Below, piece after piece: positions 1 to 6,582 of a DNA stretch of 7,506 nt. Positions within the stretch are counted from its first letter, which is position 1, and the number at the start of each line of letters is the position of its first letter. The stretch is taken from positions 1 to 7,506 of the forward strand of contig URIJ01000103.1 of the NCBI GenBank assembly GCA_900547835.1. The letters are read 5' to 3'. The notes beneath the pieces were generated by a model. It made no database searches and had not been told where the DNA came from. It worked only from the letters and a program-made list of their open reading frames with translations. The stretch is from an uncultured Collinsella sp. Its GTDB lineage: Bacteria; Actinomycetota; Coriobacteriia; Coriobacteriales; Coriobacteriaceae. Position numbers and translations under genes: made by a program.

Positions 1-1756
1 CGACAAAACCATGGTCGATGACGAAGATACGATCCGCATTCACGACGGTTGACAGACGGTGCGCGATCATAAGCACCGTCTTGTCTTTGCAAAGCGTTGC
101 AAGAGCGGCCTGGATCAGTGCCTCGTTTTCGGGGTCGGCAAACGCCGTTGCCTCGTCAAGAACCACGATTGGGGCTCCCTTCAGAACGGCACGCGCAAGC
201 GCGATGCGCTGACGCTCTCCCCCGGAAAGGTACACGCCAGCTTTTCCTACCACGGTGTTCACGCCATCGGGGAACTTGGCAATAATGTCATCGCACTGGG
301 TCGCATGAAGAGCCGCGAGCACCTCGGCATCACTCGCATTGGGGCGGCCGGCACGCACGTTATCAGCCAAGCTTCGCTTGAACAGTCGATCGTCTTGGAA
401 CACGAAAGAAACGGCACCCATCAATTCCTCGGCAGGAATGCGTCGCACATCCGCCCCGCCCACCAAAACGGAACCCTCATCTGCGTCCCAAAAGCGCGGG
501 ACAAGCGATGCGAGCGTCGACTTGCCGCCGCCCGACGGCCCGACAAGAGCCACCGTCGCTCCGGCGGGAACAGATAGCGATACATCGCGAAGCGCCGGTT
601 CCCTGGAACCGGGGTACGAGAAGCTGACGCCCGAAAGCTCGATGCTCGCCTCCTTCGGATGGAGAGCCTTGGCAGACTCCATCTCGGCGATGGGAGCAAC
701 TTCCATGATCGTGTTCATCCGCCGCAGCGCGTCTTCGGCGATCATGACGGCCTCCGACGAATACATGACCTTCGACATCATCGTCGTCGTCATCGCCGAG
801 AAGAACGCATAGAACAGGAAGTCAATCAGAAACGCCGGGAAATCAGGCGCGACGGCGGCAAGCGCAATGCCTGCAGGTACGAGCACCGCAAAGGTCGAGT
901 TGATCGCAACCAGCTGCACGACTTGGGGTCGTCGGCAATACTCGGTATAGTTCGTCGCCATATCGCGATAGTCGATGATTGCCTCGTGGAACGCCTTGAA
1001 CGAAAGCACCGTCTGCTGGAATACCTTTACCACGGGTATGCCACGAACGTATTCGGTTGCTGCAGCGCTCATGCGCATAAGGGCCGCCTGGTACAGTTCC
1101 ATGAAATGGCGGCCGCCCTTCGCGTCCTCGCGGCCCATCATCCACCACATCGCGGCGAAGGAAACGGCGATGGGGACAAGGCACAGAAGCCCCATCCTCC
1201 AGTCGAACAGGAACGCCACGACGAAGAAGATCACCGGGGTGGCGAAAGAGCCGACGAAATCGGGCAGCTTATGGGCGATAAGGTCTTCTGTCTGGCCTGC
1301 ACACCCATCGATCACGCGGCGCATCTCCCCTGACGAGTGCACGCTGAAATATCCCATTGGGATCCGCGCCACGTGGCGAACCATCGCTTTGCGCATATTT
1401 GCCGCAATACGGAAGGCCGCAAGATGCGAAGCCATGAGCGCACCAAAATACACGATAATGCCCAACACGGCGAAAACCACGGCAAGCACAGCCCACATTG
1501 CGGCAGATGACGCTTCTGCCCAGTTCGGGTACACCGAGATCAAGTCGCGGACCACGAACCATACGCAAACAAGCGGCATCACGGTGAGCACGGCGTTTAG
1601 GATCGAAAGACAGCATCCTACATACGCCAAAACCCGCCGCTTGCCAGCAAACCCCAACAGCTCGAGAATCGCGTTTTTCTTCTTGGCGGGACCTTCTTTC
1701 CCCACGTCCTTTCCTACTTCTGTCGTTAGAGCACCGTCTTCCCGGGTCATTGCCAT
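1..1756 (-). CDS. ABC transporter, fused permease/ATPase half-transporter (partial, 3' end cut by window edge)
   Basis: This is a half-transporter of the type IV (exporter) fold, with an N-terminal six-helix membrane domain (about residues 30-330) followed by an ATPase domain (about 360-585). It is expected to dimerise in the cytoplasmic membrane. Visible motifs are Walker A GPSGGGKST (406-414), signature LSGGE (510-514), Walker B IVVLDEAT with catalytic E535, and H-loop H566 in IAHRLST, so the ATPase looks competent. The start at 1756 follows GGGAGG with 5-base spacing; an in-frame ATG at 1750 is less well placed. The 585 residues seen are nearly full length for the family (usually about 580-620), and the reading frame stays open at the window edge. 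It begins 21 bases after the S-component gene, so the two are very likely co-transcribed. Homologues of this kind often occur as adjacent pairs (YbtP/YbtQ, IrtA/IrtB) that handle siderophores, so a partner gene probably lies to the left. The substrate and direction of transport cannot be read from sequence. Confidence 0.93.
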   Translation of the reverse strand, partial: MAMTREDGALTTEVGKDVGKEGPAKKKNAILELLGFAGKRRVLAYVGCCLSILNAVLTVMPLVCVWFVVRDLISVYPNWAEASSAAMWAVLAVVFAVLGIIVYFGALMASHLAAFRIAANMRKAMVRHVARIPMGYFSVHSSGEMRRVIDGCAGQTEDLIAHKLPDFVGSFATPVIFFVVAFLFDWRMGLLCLVPIAVSFAAMWWMMGREDAKGGRHFMELYQAALMRMSAAATEYVRGIPVVKVFQQTVLSFKAFHEAIIDYRDMATNYTEYCRRPQVVQLVAINSTFAVLVPAGIALAAVAPDFPAFLIDFLFYAFFSAMTTTMMSKVMYSSEAVMIAEDALRRMNTIMEVAPIAEMESAKALHPKEASIELSGVSFSYPGSREPALRDVSLSVPAGATVALVGPSGGGKSTLASLVPRFWDADEGSVLVGGADVRRIPAEELMGAVSFVFQDDRLFKRSLADNVRAGRPNASDAEVLAALHATQCDDIIAKFPDGVNTVVGKAGVYLSGGERQRIALARAVLKGAPIVVLDEATAFADPENEALIQAALATLCKDKTVLMIAHRLSTVVNADRIFVIDHGFV

Positions 1757-1777
1757 AGTTACCTCCCGGCCGTTAAT

Positions 1778-2401
1778 CTACATGCCAAGTTTGGCAAAGT
1801 GCTTCGAGAACACCTTGGTACCGATGAAGCCGCCGACGAGGCCGCCAGCGATGGTGGCAGCGCCGGTAACGACGCCCATTGGGCTTAGAATCGAGTTAAC
1901 GAGCGTTTGGCCGTACTCGAGGGTCATGCCGGCTTGAACGCACATCTCGGCATAAGCCTCGCCCATCATAAGGATGAGAGAGATCTGCCCCAGCCAGAAG
2001 CAGAACGTGAACGCGGCAAAAGCGCAGATAAGCTTGGTCTTCGTGCGCTTCTGCGGATCGCCTGCGATAAGGTCTGCCACGATACCGCCCACGACAATGC
2101 CGACAGGACCGCTCCAGAACATACCCATCAGAAGGCCGACCGCACCAACGATGATGCCCATGATGGCAATCGCGCCACGCTTCGGCACGCGATAGGCCAG
2201 GTACATGAACACGGTACCGGCGAACAACGCGCCTACCGTGTGAGTAAACCAGCACAGGTTGGCATTCGCGCTAAAGATAATCGAGAACGCCATGAACACT
2301 AGGAACAAAAGGATGCCGAACACGGCGATAAAGACGAAGTCTTTCGGGCTCAAGCCATTACGTTCCTTGGCGGCAGAACCGATTGTTGCTTTGCTTGTCA
2401 T
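1778..2401 (-). CDS. Trep_Strep/MptD-type putative ECF transporter S component
   Basis: This is a 207-residue, very hydrophobic protein with about six membrane segments (roughly 21-43, 50-72, 77-94, 98-114, 123-146 and 170-197). The glycine-rich block SGPVGIVVGGIVADLI (97-112) resembles the integral membrane family named Trep_Strep (TIGR02185), also called MptD-type ECF S components. In the cell it would be the substrate-binding membrane subunit that docks onto the EcfT/ATPase module. The context supports this: the T component and double ATPase lie just upstream in the same operon (18-base gap), and a fused permease-ATPase follows. The start at 2401 has AGAAAGG about 7 bases upstream. The basic N-terminus (residues 1-20) is cytoplasmic by the positive-inside rule. 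The family's substrate is not settled, so only the role of S subunit is claimed. Confidence 0.85.
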   Translation of the reverse strand: MTSKATIGSAAKERNGLSPKDFVFIAVFGILLFLVFMAFSIIFSANANLCWFTHTVGALFAGTVFMYLAYRVPKRGAIAIMGIIVGAVGLLMGMFWSGPVGIVVGGIVADLIAGDPQKRTKTKLICAFAAFTFCFWLGQISLILMMGEAYAEMCVQAGMTLEYGQTLVNSILSPMGVVTGAATIAGGLVGGFIGTKVFSKHFAKLGM

Positions 2402-2419
2402 TGTGAAGCCTTTCTCTTG

Positions 2420-3991
2420 TTACTGTATTTCTGCAAACCCGAAATTGAGCTTCAACTTCGGAAGTGTTGCCTTGTTTAAGGGGAAGCGCTCGGCGATGCG
2501 CCCGTCTTCGACCAGGGCTACCTCATCGCATGCCGAGCAGAGGAACTCATAGTCGTGCGAGACAACGCAGACAGCGATTCCCAAATCGCGCATGCGCGCG
2601 ATTTGGGAATCTATTCGACGCATGTTGCGATAATCCAAGCCACTCGTGGGCTCATCGAGAATCATCGCGCGGGCACTCGAAAGCAAGCCGGCAGCGATGG
2701 AAAGCCGTTGGCGCTCCCCGCCTGAAAGGGAGAGCGGGTGCCTGTCGGCAAGACCCTCGAGGGCAAGCGCAGCCTTAATTGCTGCAATCCGGTCCTTATT
2801 TCCTAGGCTGTCTTCCACGCCATCCGAAGAGCACGCACTTGCAAGCTCATCGTCGACTGTGCTGCTGAACAACTGGTATCCCGGTTCTTGCATAACCAGG
2901 TACACGCGCCCCGCCCGTTTCCTTGCGCGAAGCGGCACGTCGTCGACCTCGATCACCCCCGCCTTTTCCTTGAGAAGGCCGGCCATGCACCGGGCAAACG
3001 TCGTTTTCCCAGCCCCGTTGTGCCCCACAATACCGACGACGCTACCCGGAAGGAGGCAGAAATCGAGACCGTTCAAGACCGCAGGCGCACCGCGGTAGCC
3101 AGCAACTACGCCGCTCATACGTACGACGGGTTTCCCGCAAGAAGGCAAGCCGGAAACGGTCGAATCGACCACATCGGCCGAGGGCCGCACCGCCACAACG
3201 GAGTCGATTTCAGCAAGAGAGGCAGCGCGCAGCCCCATATCGGTTCTCGTTTCAAACGGCATAGCAAGGAACTCTGCCGCCGCCCAGTCTCCTATAACCG
3301 AACCATCGCTTATAACCACATAGCGGTCTGCGATGCCGTCAAGCCACCACAGGCGATGCTCGGAGATAAGCACGGTCTTCCCCTGACTCTTCAGAAGCGC
3401 AACCGTGCGCGCAAGATTCCGCATCGCATGCACATCGAGCGACGCGGTCGGCTCATCAAGCACGAAGATGTCAGGATGCACCGCATAGGCCGATGCCAGG
3501 ATAACCGACTGCTTCTGCCCGCCGGAAAGCGCCTCGGTACCGCGCCCGAGCAGGCCCTCAATACCGAGCGTTGCCGCCGCCTGCGCCACACGTTCGACCA
3601 TTTCCTCGCGATCGATTCCGAAGTTCTCGCATCCGAAGGCGATTTCCGAGGTCACGTCGAGATTGACGAACTGGCTACGCGGGTTCTGGAACACCGACCC
3701 GACATGCGCGGAAAGCTCGCCCATCGTCCATGCGGAAACGGGTTTTCCCGCAACAAGCACCTCACCTTGAAGGTCCCCTTCGTACATAAGAGGAATAAGC
3801 GCATTAACGAGGCGCGTAAGCGTTGTCTTGCCACATCCTGACTGCCCGGTCACAACAACGCATTGACCGCGAGGAATCTTAAGTGAAACGTCACGAAGCG
3901 ATGGACGGGAAGCGCCTTTGTAGCAAAACGTGCATCCATCGAGCTCGATAGCATAGGGCGAAGTCTTCGCCGCGACGGCATTTTCCATCAT
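2420..3991 (-). CDS. ECF-type ABC transporter ATPase with two fused nucleotide-binding domains
   Basis: This 523-residue cytoplasmic protein contains two complete ATPase domains in tandem, equivalent to a fused EcfA1/EcfA2 pair that powers the ECF importer. Domain 1 (about 13-245) has Walker A GQSGCGKTT (49-57), Q-loop FQNPRSQF (Q102), signature LSGGQ (155-159), Walker B IFVLDEPT with E180, and H212. Domain 2 (about 288-503) has Walker A GHNGAGKTT (323-331), Q-loop MQEPGYQLF (Q368), signature LSGGE (422-426), Walker B AMILDEPT with E447, and H479. Both sites keep their catalytic glutamate and histidine, so both look active. The Q-loop context (FQNP..Q and MQEP.YQLF) is typical of ECF ATPases. 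Its ATG overlaps the upstream ecfT stop by one base (TGATG), which suggests translational coupling; a second ATG follows immediately at 3988. The region coding residues 459-470 is a perfect 16-bp inverted repeat, listed separately. Confidence 0.95.
   Translation of the reverse strand: MMENAVAAKTSPYAIELDGCTFCYKGASRPSLRDVSLKIPRGQCVVVTGQSGCGKTTLTRLVNALIPLMYEGDLQGEVLVAGKPVSAWTMGELSAHVGSVFQNPRSQFVNLDVTSEIAFGCENFGIDREEMVERVAQAAATLGIEGLLGRGTEALSGGQKQSVILASAYAVHPDIFVLDEPTASLDVHAMRNLARTVALLKSQGKTVLISEHRLWWLDGIADRYVVISDGSVIGDWAAAEFLAMPFETRTDMGLRAASLAEIDSVVAVRPSADVVDSTVSGLPSCGKPVVRMSGVVAGYRGAPAVLNGLDFCLLPGSVVGIVGHNGAGKTTFARCMAGLLKEKAGVIEVDDVPLRARKRAGRVYLVMQEPGYQLFSSTVDDELASACSSDGVEDSLGNKDRIAAIKAALALEGLADRHPLSLSGGERQRLSIAAGLLSSARAMILDEPTSGLDYRNMRRIDSQIARMRDLGIAVCVVSHDYEFLCSACDEVALVEDGRIAERFPLNKATLPKLKLNFGFAEIQ
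2576..2611. repeat. perfect 16-bp inverted repeat inside the ATPase coding sequence
   Basis: GATTCCCAAATCGCGC (2576-2591) is followed by a 4-base loop, ATGC, and then the exact reverse complement (2596-2611). It lies inside the second ATPase domain, just after Walker B and the D-loop, and encodes DSQIARMRDLGI on the minus strand. No T-tract follows on either strand, so it does not look like an intrinsic terminator. The mRNA could form a very stable hairpin here. Confidence 0.95.
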
Positions 3992-4764
3992 CAGAGCACC
4001 CCCGCTCTAAAGCAAACGGAAAGTGCAAGGAGCACCATCGCAGCGATGAGACACACAACATCGATAGCGTGCACCCTTAAGTGGTAATACGAGGTGCGGT
4101 GCGCACTCGCCCCCACGCCGCGAACGACGACCGCGTTCCCCAGTTCGTCGGCGATCTGGCCCAAACGCGCGATCACGGGCACAAGGAAATGTTCGGCGGT
4201 CTTCGCAGGATGGCGCACGACCGACCTCGGCGTGAGCGCGATACCGCGCGTCTTCATAGCATCGGCGACAGCGGAGAATTCGCATCCCATGGTGGGAAGG
4301 AAACGAAATGCCACGCACACAGCCACCGACACGTTCGCGGGAACGCATATCGCCTGCAGCGCGCAAGCGAGCTCGCCGAGACGCGTGGTTGCGATCATGT
4401 TGAAAGCGAACATGAAGGCGGGCAAAACATGGCGGTACATGAGAAGCGACGCCGCAAAGGGCGAAAGCAGGGTGTTCCCGCTCGCCACGAACAGCTGCGC
4501 CGTCACGGCGAACAGCGCATAGAAGACAAGCCAGCGCACGATCGCGGAGAAGCGACGGCAATATGCCATCACGACAACGGTAAGCGCCAAAACGCCCATC
4601 TCGGCGAACAGGCTTTGCGTAAGCGCCATCTGCACGTTGATCGCCGCCAGAACCGCAAGCGACGTACGCGGGTCAAGATGGCGCTGTGCAGCGTTGGCAG
4701 ACGTCGAAGGCTGCGTCTGCGCTACCGCGTTCAAGGGCAAAGGCGCACCCATCGAAAGAGCCAT
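3991..4764 (-). CDS. ecfT: energy-coupling factor transporter transmembrane protein EcfT
   Basis: This 257-residue membrane protein couples ATP hydrolysis by the double ATPase to movement of the S subunit. Hydrophobic segments lie at about 36-66, 74-95, 98-125, 138-156 and 233-254. The cytoplasmic coupling region carries the two Ala-Arg-Gly motifs that mark EcfT proteins: AMKTRG (169-174) and AVVVRG (211-216), whose arginines contact the two ATPases. The first 30 residues are polar and poorly conserved in look. The start at 4764 has AAGGA about 9 bases upstream; an in-frame ATG at 4752 is an alternative. It is the first gene of the minus-strand operon and faces a divergent AraC-family regulator across a 94-base gap. 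Its stop codon overlaps the ATPase start by one base. The assignment is firm at family level; the substrate is set by the S component and is unknown. Confidence 0.9.
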   Translation of the reverse strand: MALSMGAPLPLNAVAQTQPSTSANAAQRHLDPRTSLAVLAAINVQMALTQSLFAEMGVLALTVVVMAYCRRFSAIVRWLVFYALFAVTAQLFVASGNTLLSPFAASLLMYRHVLPAFMFAFNMIATTRLGELACALQAICVPANVSVAVCVAFRFLPTMGCEFSAVADAMKTRGIALTPRSVVRHPAKTAEHFLVPVIARLGQIADELGNAVVVRGVGASAHRTSYYHLRVHAIDVVCLIAAMVLLALSVCFRAGVL

Positions 4765-4858
4765 GCGATTATCGTCCTTCTTCCTACTAGTTAGCTATAT
4801 ATAACTCTTTACGATAAAATACAGCTCAATAAGGCAATGCGAAAGACGGAACGGGAAG
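4765..4858. promoter_or_regulatory. divergent promoter/operator region between the transporter operon and its AraC-type regulator
   Basis: This 94-base AT-rich gap must hold both promoters. For the plus-strand regulator, TTAGCT (4791-4796) and TAAAAT (4815-4820) are 18 bases apart and would place the transcript start near 4827. For the minus-strand operon a TATATA/TTATAT box around 4796-4803 is the likely -10, with TTGAGC near 4822-4827 as a poorly spaced (19-20 bases) -35. Non-consensus spacing would suit activation by the divergent regulator. These assignments are by eye. Confidence 0.5.
4789..4806. promoter_or_regulatory. candidate operator: imperfect palindrome in the divergent promoter
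   Basis: AGTTAGCTATATATAACT has arms matching at 7 of 9 positions (AGTTAGCTA against AGTTATATA). It overlaps the proposed -35 of the regulator and the proposed -10 of the transporter operon, which would let one bound protein control both directions. AraC proteins often use direct repeats rather than palindromes, so the partner protein is uncertain. Confidence 0.3.
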
Positions 4859-5911
4859 ATGGAAAACTGCACCGAAAAGAATTCAAGTTCTACCGAAAAA
4901 TCAAACGGAAGCTACGCCGCAGGACAGGGAAACCCACTTTACGACATGTTCGTCACACAGCTTTCGCAGCTGCGCACCGTATGCGCGAAGGAAGCACTCG
5001 CGCGCGGATTCGGACGGGCCGACCTGGTGCGAAGCGTCGGCGAGACATGGTTCGTCGACCCCCAATACGGCAGGGGCTCCTACTGGTTCTATCTCATGGA
5101 CGGTGACACCATCGTCGTGTCGATGGACATCACGTACAGACGCGCCGTGGAATCGGCTATGGAAACTGTTCCCTATCTGGGATTCGGCCTCTATGAGCAT
5201 GCGATGCCCATGTATTGCTCGCCCGAGTGCGCCGCATCCAACTGCAAGCTCATGGGACATGACTGGGATGGCGGCCCCTACATAAGCTCGTTCGAGCCCG
5301 ATAAGCGGCTGTCATCGGCGTCGATCACCATAGCCCCTGAAGCGATACACCGCTATGCGGATGCCTTGCACTGCGATGAGAAGAAACTGCACCGCGCCAT
5401 CGGACGACTCACCACGTCGGAGGGCGTGCCCGGCTTGCCCTCGGCGCTTCGAGGGCTCGACGTCACCTACCCCGCCGCATCGGTCGCCGATTCGTATTAT
5501 CACGCCAAGGTGATTGAATGCTTCGCGCTGCTGGCAAGCAGCATTCCCGAAAAGGTCACGTCAGCCGATGCCGTGAACATAAGCGACAGGGACTGCGTCG
5601 AGTGCCTCTGCTCCTACATCGACGACAACTTATCATCCGATCTCAGCACGAAAACGTTGTGCGACATCGCCCATGTAAGCGAGGGGAAGATGATATCGGC
5701 GTTTCGCAATGTGCAGGGGGACACCCCGCAAAGCTACATCCGCGCACGGCGCCTGGAGCACGGACGACGCCTTCTCCTTGATGAAAACCGCAAAATCAGC
5801 GAAATCGCCAAAAGCGCGGGCTACCGCAACCAGGGAGCGTTCACTGACGCGTTCAAGCGTGCCTACGGCACGACGCCACGCGCCTATCGCAAAAGACTAC
5901 GAATCGAATAG
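4859..5911 (+). CDS. AraC-family transcriptional regulator, divergent to the ECF transporter operon
   Basis: This 350-residue regulator has a C-terminal AraC/XylS DNA-binding domain (about 245-346) with two helix-turn-helix units. The first is around 263-285. The second ends in the family hallmark GYRNQGAFTDAFKRAYGTTP (321-340). The N-terminal 240 residues are an effector domain that I do not recognise; a short polar, Ser/Asn-rich head (1-25) precedes it. Within it, C120, C124, C129 and H134 cluster (YCSPECAASNCKLMGH), a possible metal or redox site. The start at 4859 has a modest GGAAC/GGGAAG purine stretch upstream; an ATG at 4837 is out of frame. Its divergent placement next to ecfT suggests that it controls the transporter operon and itself, likely in response to the transported compound or its metal. 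Downstream it runs into the left end of an IS3 element 60 bases after the stop. Confidence 0.92.
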   Translation: MENCTEKNSSSTEKSNGSYAAGQGNPLYDMFVTQLSQLRTVCAKEALARGFGRADLVRSVGETWFVDPQYGRGSYWFYLMDGDTIVVSMDITYRRAVESAMETVPYLGFGLYEHAMPMYCSPECAASNCKLMGHDWDGGPYISSFEPDKRLSSASITIAPEAIHRYADALHCDEKKLHRAIGRLTTSEGVPGLPSALRGLDVTYPAASVADSYYHAKVIECFALLASSIPEKVTSADAVNISDRDCVECLCSYIDDNLSSDLSTKTLCDIAHVSEGKMISAFRNVQGDTPQSYIRARRLEHGRRLLLDENRKISEIAKSAGYRNQGAFTDAFKRAYGTTPRAYRKRLRIE

Positions 5912-5966
5912 GAATAGCATCAAGCGATGGCCACTCCTCAAACAAAAGATAAGGAGCGCTCTGAGG

Positions 5967-6023
5967 ATGAATGAACTGCCTCCTATTTCTCATGCTGAAC
6001 CGCCTCCTATTTCTTGGACATGA
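5967..6023 (+). other. short ORF with a ribosome-binding site, running into the IS left-end repeats
   Basis: An ATG at 5967, with AAGGAG 10 bases upstream (5951-5956), opens an 18-codon frame that reads MNELPPISHAEPPPISWT and stops inside the third repeat unit. It may be the first codons of a gene that followed the regulator and was cut by the IS. It may equally be a chance start on the repeats. The peptide itself suggests nothing. Confidence 0.2.
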
Positions 6024-6045
6024 ACCGCCTCCTATTTCTTGGACA
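5972..6045. repeat. three tandem 24-25 bp units at the IS3 left end
   Basis: Units lie at 5972-5995, 5996-6020 and 6021-6045. Units 2 and 3 are identical over 25 bases, starting TGAACCGCCTCC and ending TTCTTGGACA. Unit 1 begins TGAACTGCCTCC and diverges after TTTCT. Each identical unit starts with TG and ends with CA, like IS3-family termini. All three contain GCCTCCTATTTC, the complement of the orfA ribosome-binding region (6049-6060). Confidence 0.9.
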
Positions 6046-6060
6046 TGGGAAATAGGAGGC
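6027..6060 (+). promoter_or_regulatory. hairpin able to sequester the orfA ribosome-binding site
   Basis: GCCTCCTATTTC (6027-6038) and GAAATAGGAGGC (6049-6060) are perfect 12-bp complements around a 10-base loop. The 3' arm contains AGGAGG (6054-6059), 7 bases before the orfA ATG at 6067. A transcript entering from the upstream regulator gene would fold and hide this site, as known for read-through protection in other insertion sequences such as IS10. The two upstream repeat units supply alternative 5' arms. Confidence 0.75.
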
Positions 6061-6066
6061 CCCTTT

Positions 6067-6582
6067 ATGTCTGGAAACGCTCGTTACGACGTCTCGATGA
6101 GGCTACGCGCTGTCGAGCTGTACGAGCAGGGATGCGGCCGCGACAAAATCGCATCCCTGCTGGGCATGTCCTTGGGAACCGTGAGAGAATGGTTGGCAGT
6201 CTACAGATCCGTTGGTATCGAGGTGCTAGCCATGACGGGCGGGAAACACGCGACATATTCGTTCGAGACCAAGCTGGCCGCGGTCAGGGCGGTCGTGGAC
6301 GAGGGGATGACCCAGCCCGCGGCCATGGCGAGGTTCGGGATAACCTCCACCACCTCTCTCAAAACCTGGCTAAGGGCGTATCGGGAGGGCGGGCCGGATG
6401 CGCTCAGGCCAAAGCCCAAAGGCAGGCACAAGGGGACGTCCTCCCCGCCCAAGAAGACGACACGAGAACAGGAGCTCGAGCGGCGGATCCGGAAGCTGGA
6501 AGCGGAGAACGCCTACTTAAAAAAATCGATAGCCCTGAAGGCGGAGAAGCGCTCTCGAACCGCGATAAGGCGGTCGTCGTGA
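6067..6582 (+). CDS. IS3-family transposase OrfA (IS150/InsJ-like)
   Basis: This 171-residue DNA-binding protein recognises the IS ends and acts as the N-terminal part of the OrfAB transposase. It has two helix-turn-helix regions (about 11-48 and 66-103), then a basic linker, then a leucine-zipper-like coiled coil (about 134-153, with L137, L144 and L151 seven residues apart) used for multimerisation. The length and two-HTH layout match the IS150 subgroup (about 173 residues). The start at 6067 is decided by AGGAGG with 7-base spacing; an in-frame ATG at 5971 would add 32 residues read through the terminal repeats and is unlikely. The coiled coil leads straight into the slip site at 6519-6525. 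Ribosomes that do not shift read 18 more residues, rich in Lys and Arg, and stop at 6582. Confidence 0.92.
   Translation: MSGNARYDVSMRLRAVELYEQGCGRDKIASLLGMSLGTVREWLAVYRSVGIEVLAMTGGKHATYSFETKLAAVRAVVDEGMTQPAAMARFGITSTTSLKTWLRAYREGGPDALRPKPKGRHKGTSSPPKKTTREQELERRIRKLEAENAYLKKSIALKAEKRSRTAIRRSS
6519..6525 (+). promoter_or_regulatory. programmed -1 ribosomal frameshift site (A_AAA_AAA)
   Basis: In the orfA frame the codons are TTA AAA AAA, so the heptamer AAAAAAA is correctly phased for a -1 slip that enters the orfB frame. GGAG at 6504-6507 lies 11 bases upstream and could act as a stimulatory internal Shine-Dalgarno, as in dnaX and IS911. Alternatively OrfB alone could start at GTG 6579, which overlaps the orfA stop (GTGA). 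Confidence 0.88.

Noticed and set aside
975..1937. A 320-codon plus-strand ORF opposite the ABC transporter and S-component genes
   Set aside because: It is antisense to two clear genes with ABC and S-component motifs, crosses their boundary, and its translation resembles no family; it is a shadow.
2576..2611. Intrinsic terminator at the 16-bp inverted repeat
   Set aside because: There is no T-tract on either side and it lies in the middle of an intact coding sequence.
2888..3841. A 317-codon plus-strand ORF opposite the double ATPase
   Set aside because: The opposite strand encodes both complete ATPase motif sets; this frame is rich in His and Arg with no recognisable domain.
4837..5106. 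A start at ATG 4837 for the regulator
   Set aside because: It is in another frame and yields an Arg-rich 89-residue shadow; the AraC frame begins at 4859.
5972..6045. CRISPR-like array
   Set aside because: The 24-25 bp units are directly adjacent with no spacers and are part of the IS left end.
5971..6066. An upstream in-frame start for OrfA at 5971
   Set aside because: It would translate the terminal repeats into a low-complexity hydrophobic leader and has a poor ribosome-binding site, while ATG 6067 has AGGAGG at 7 bases.
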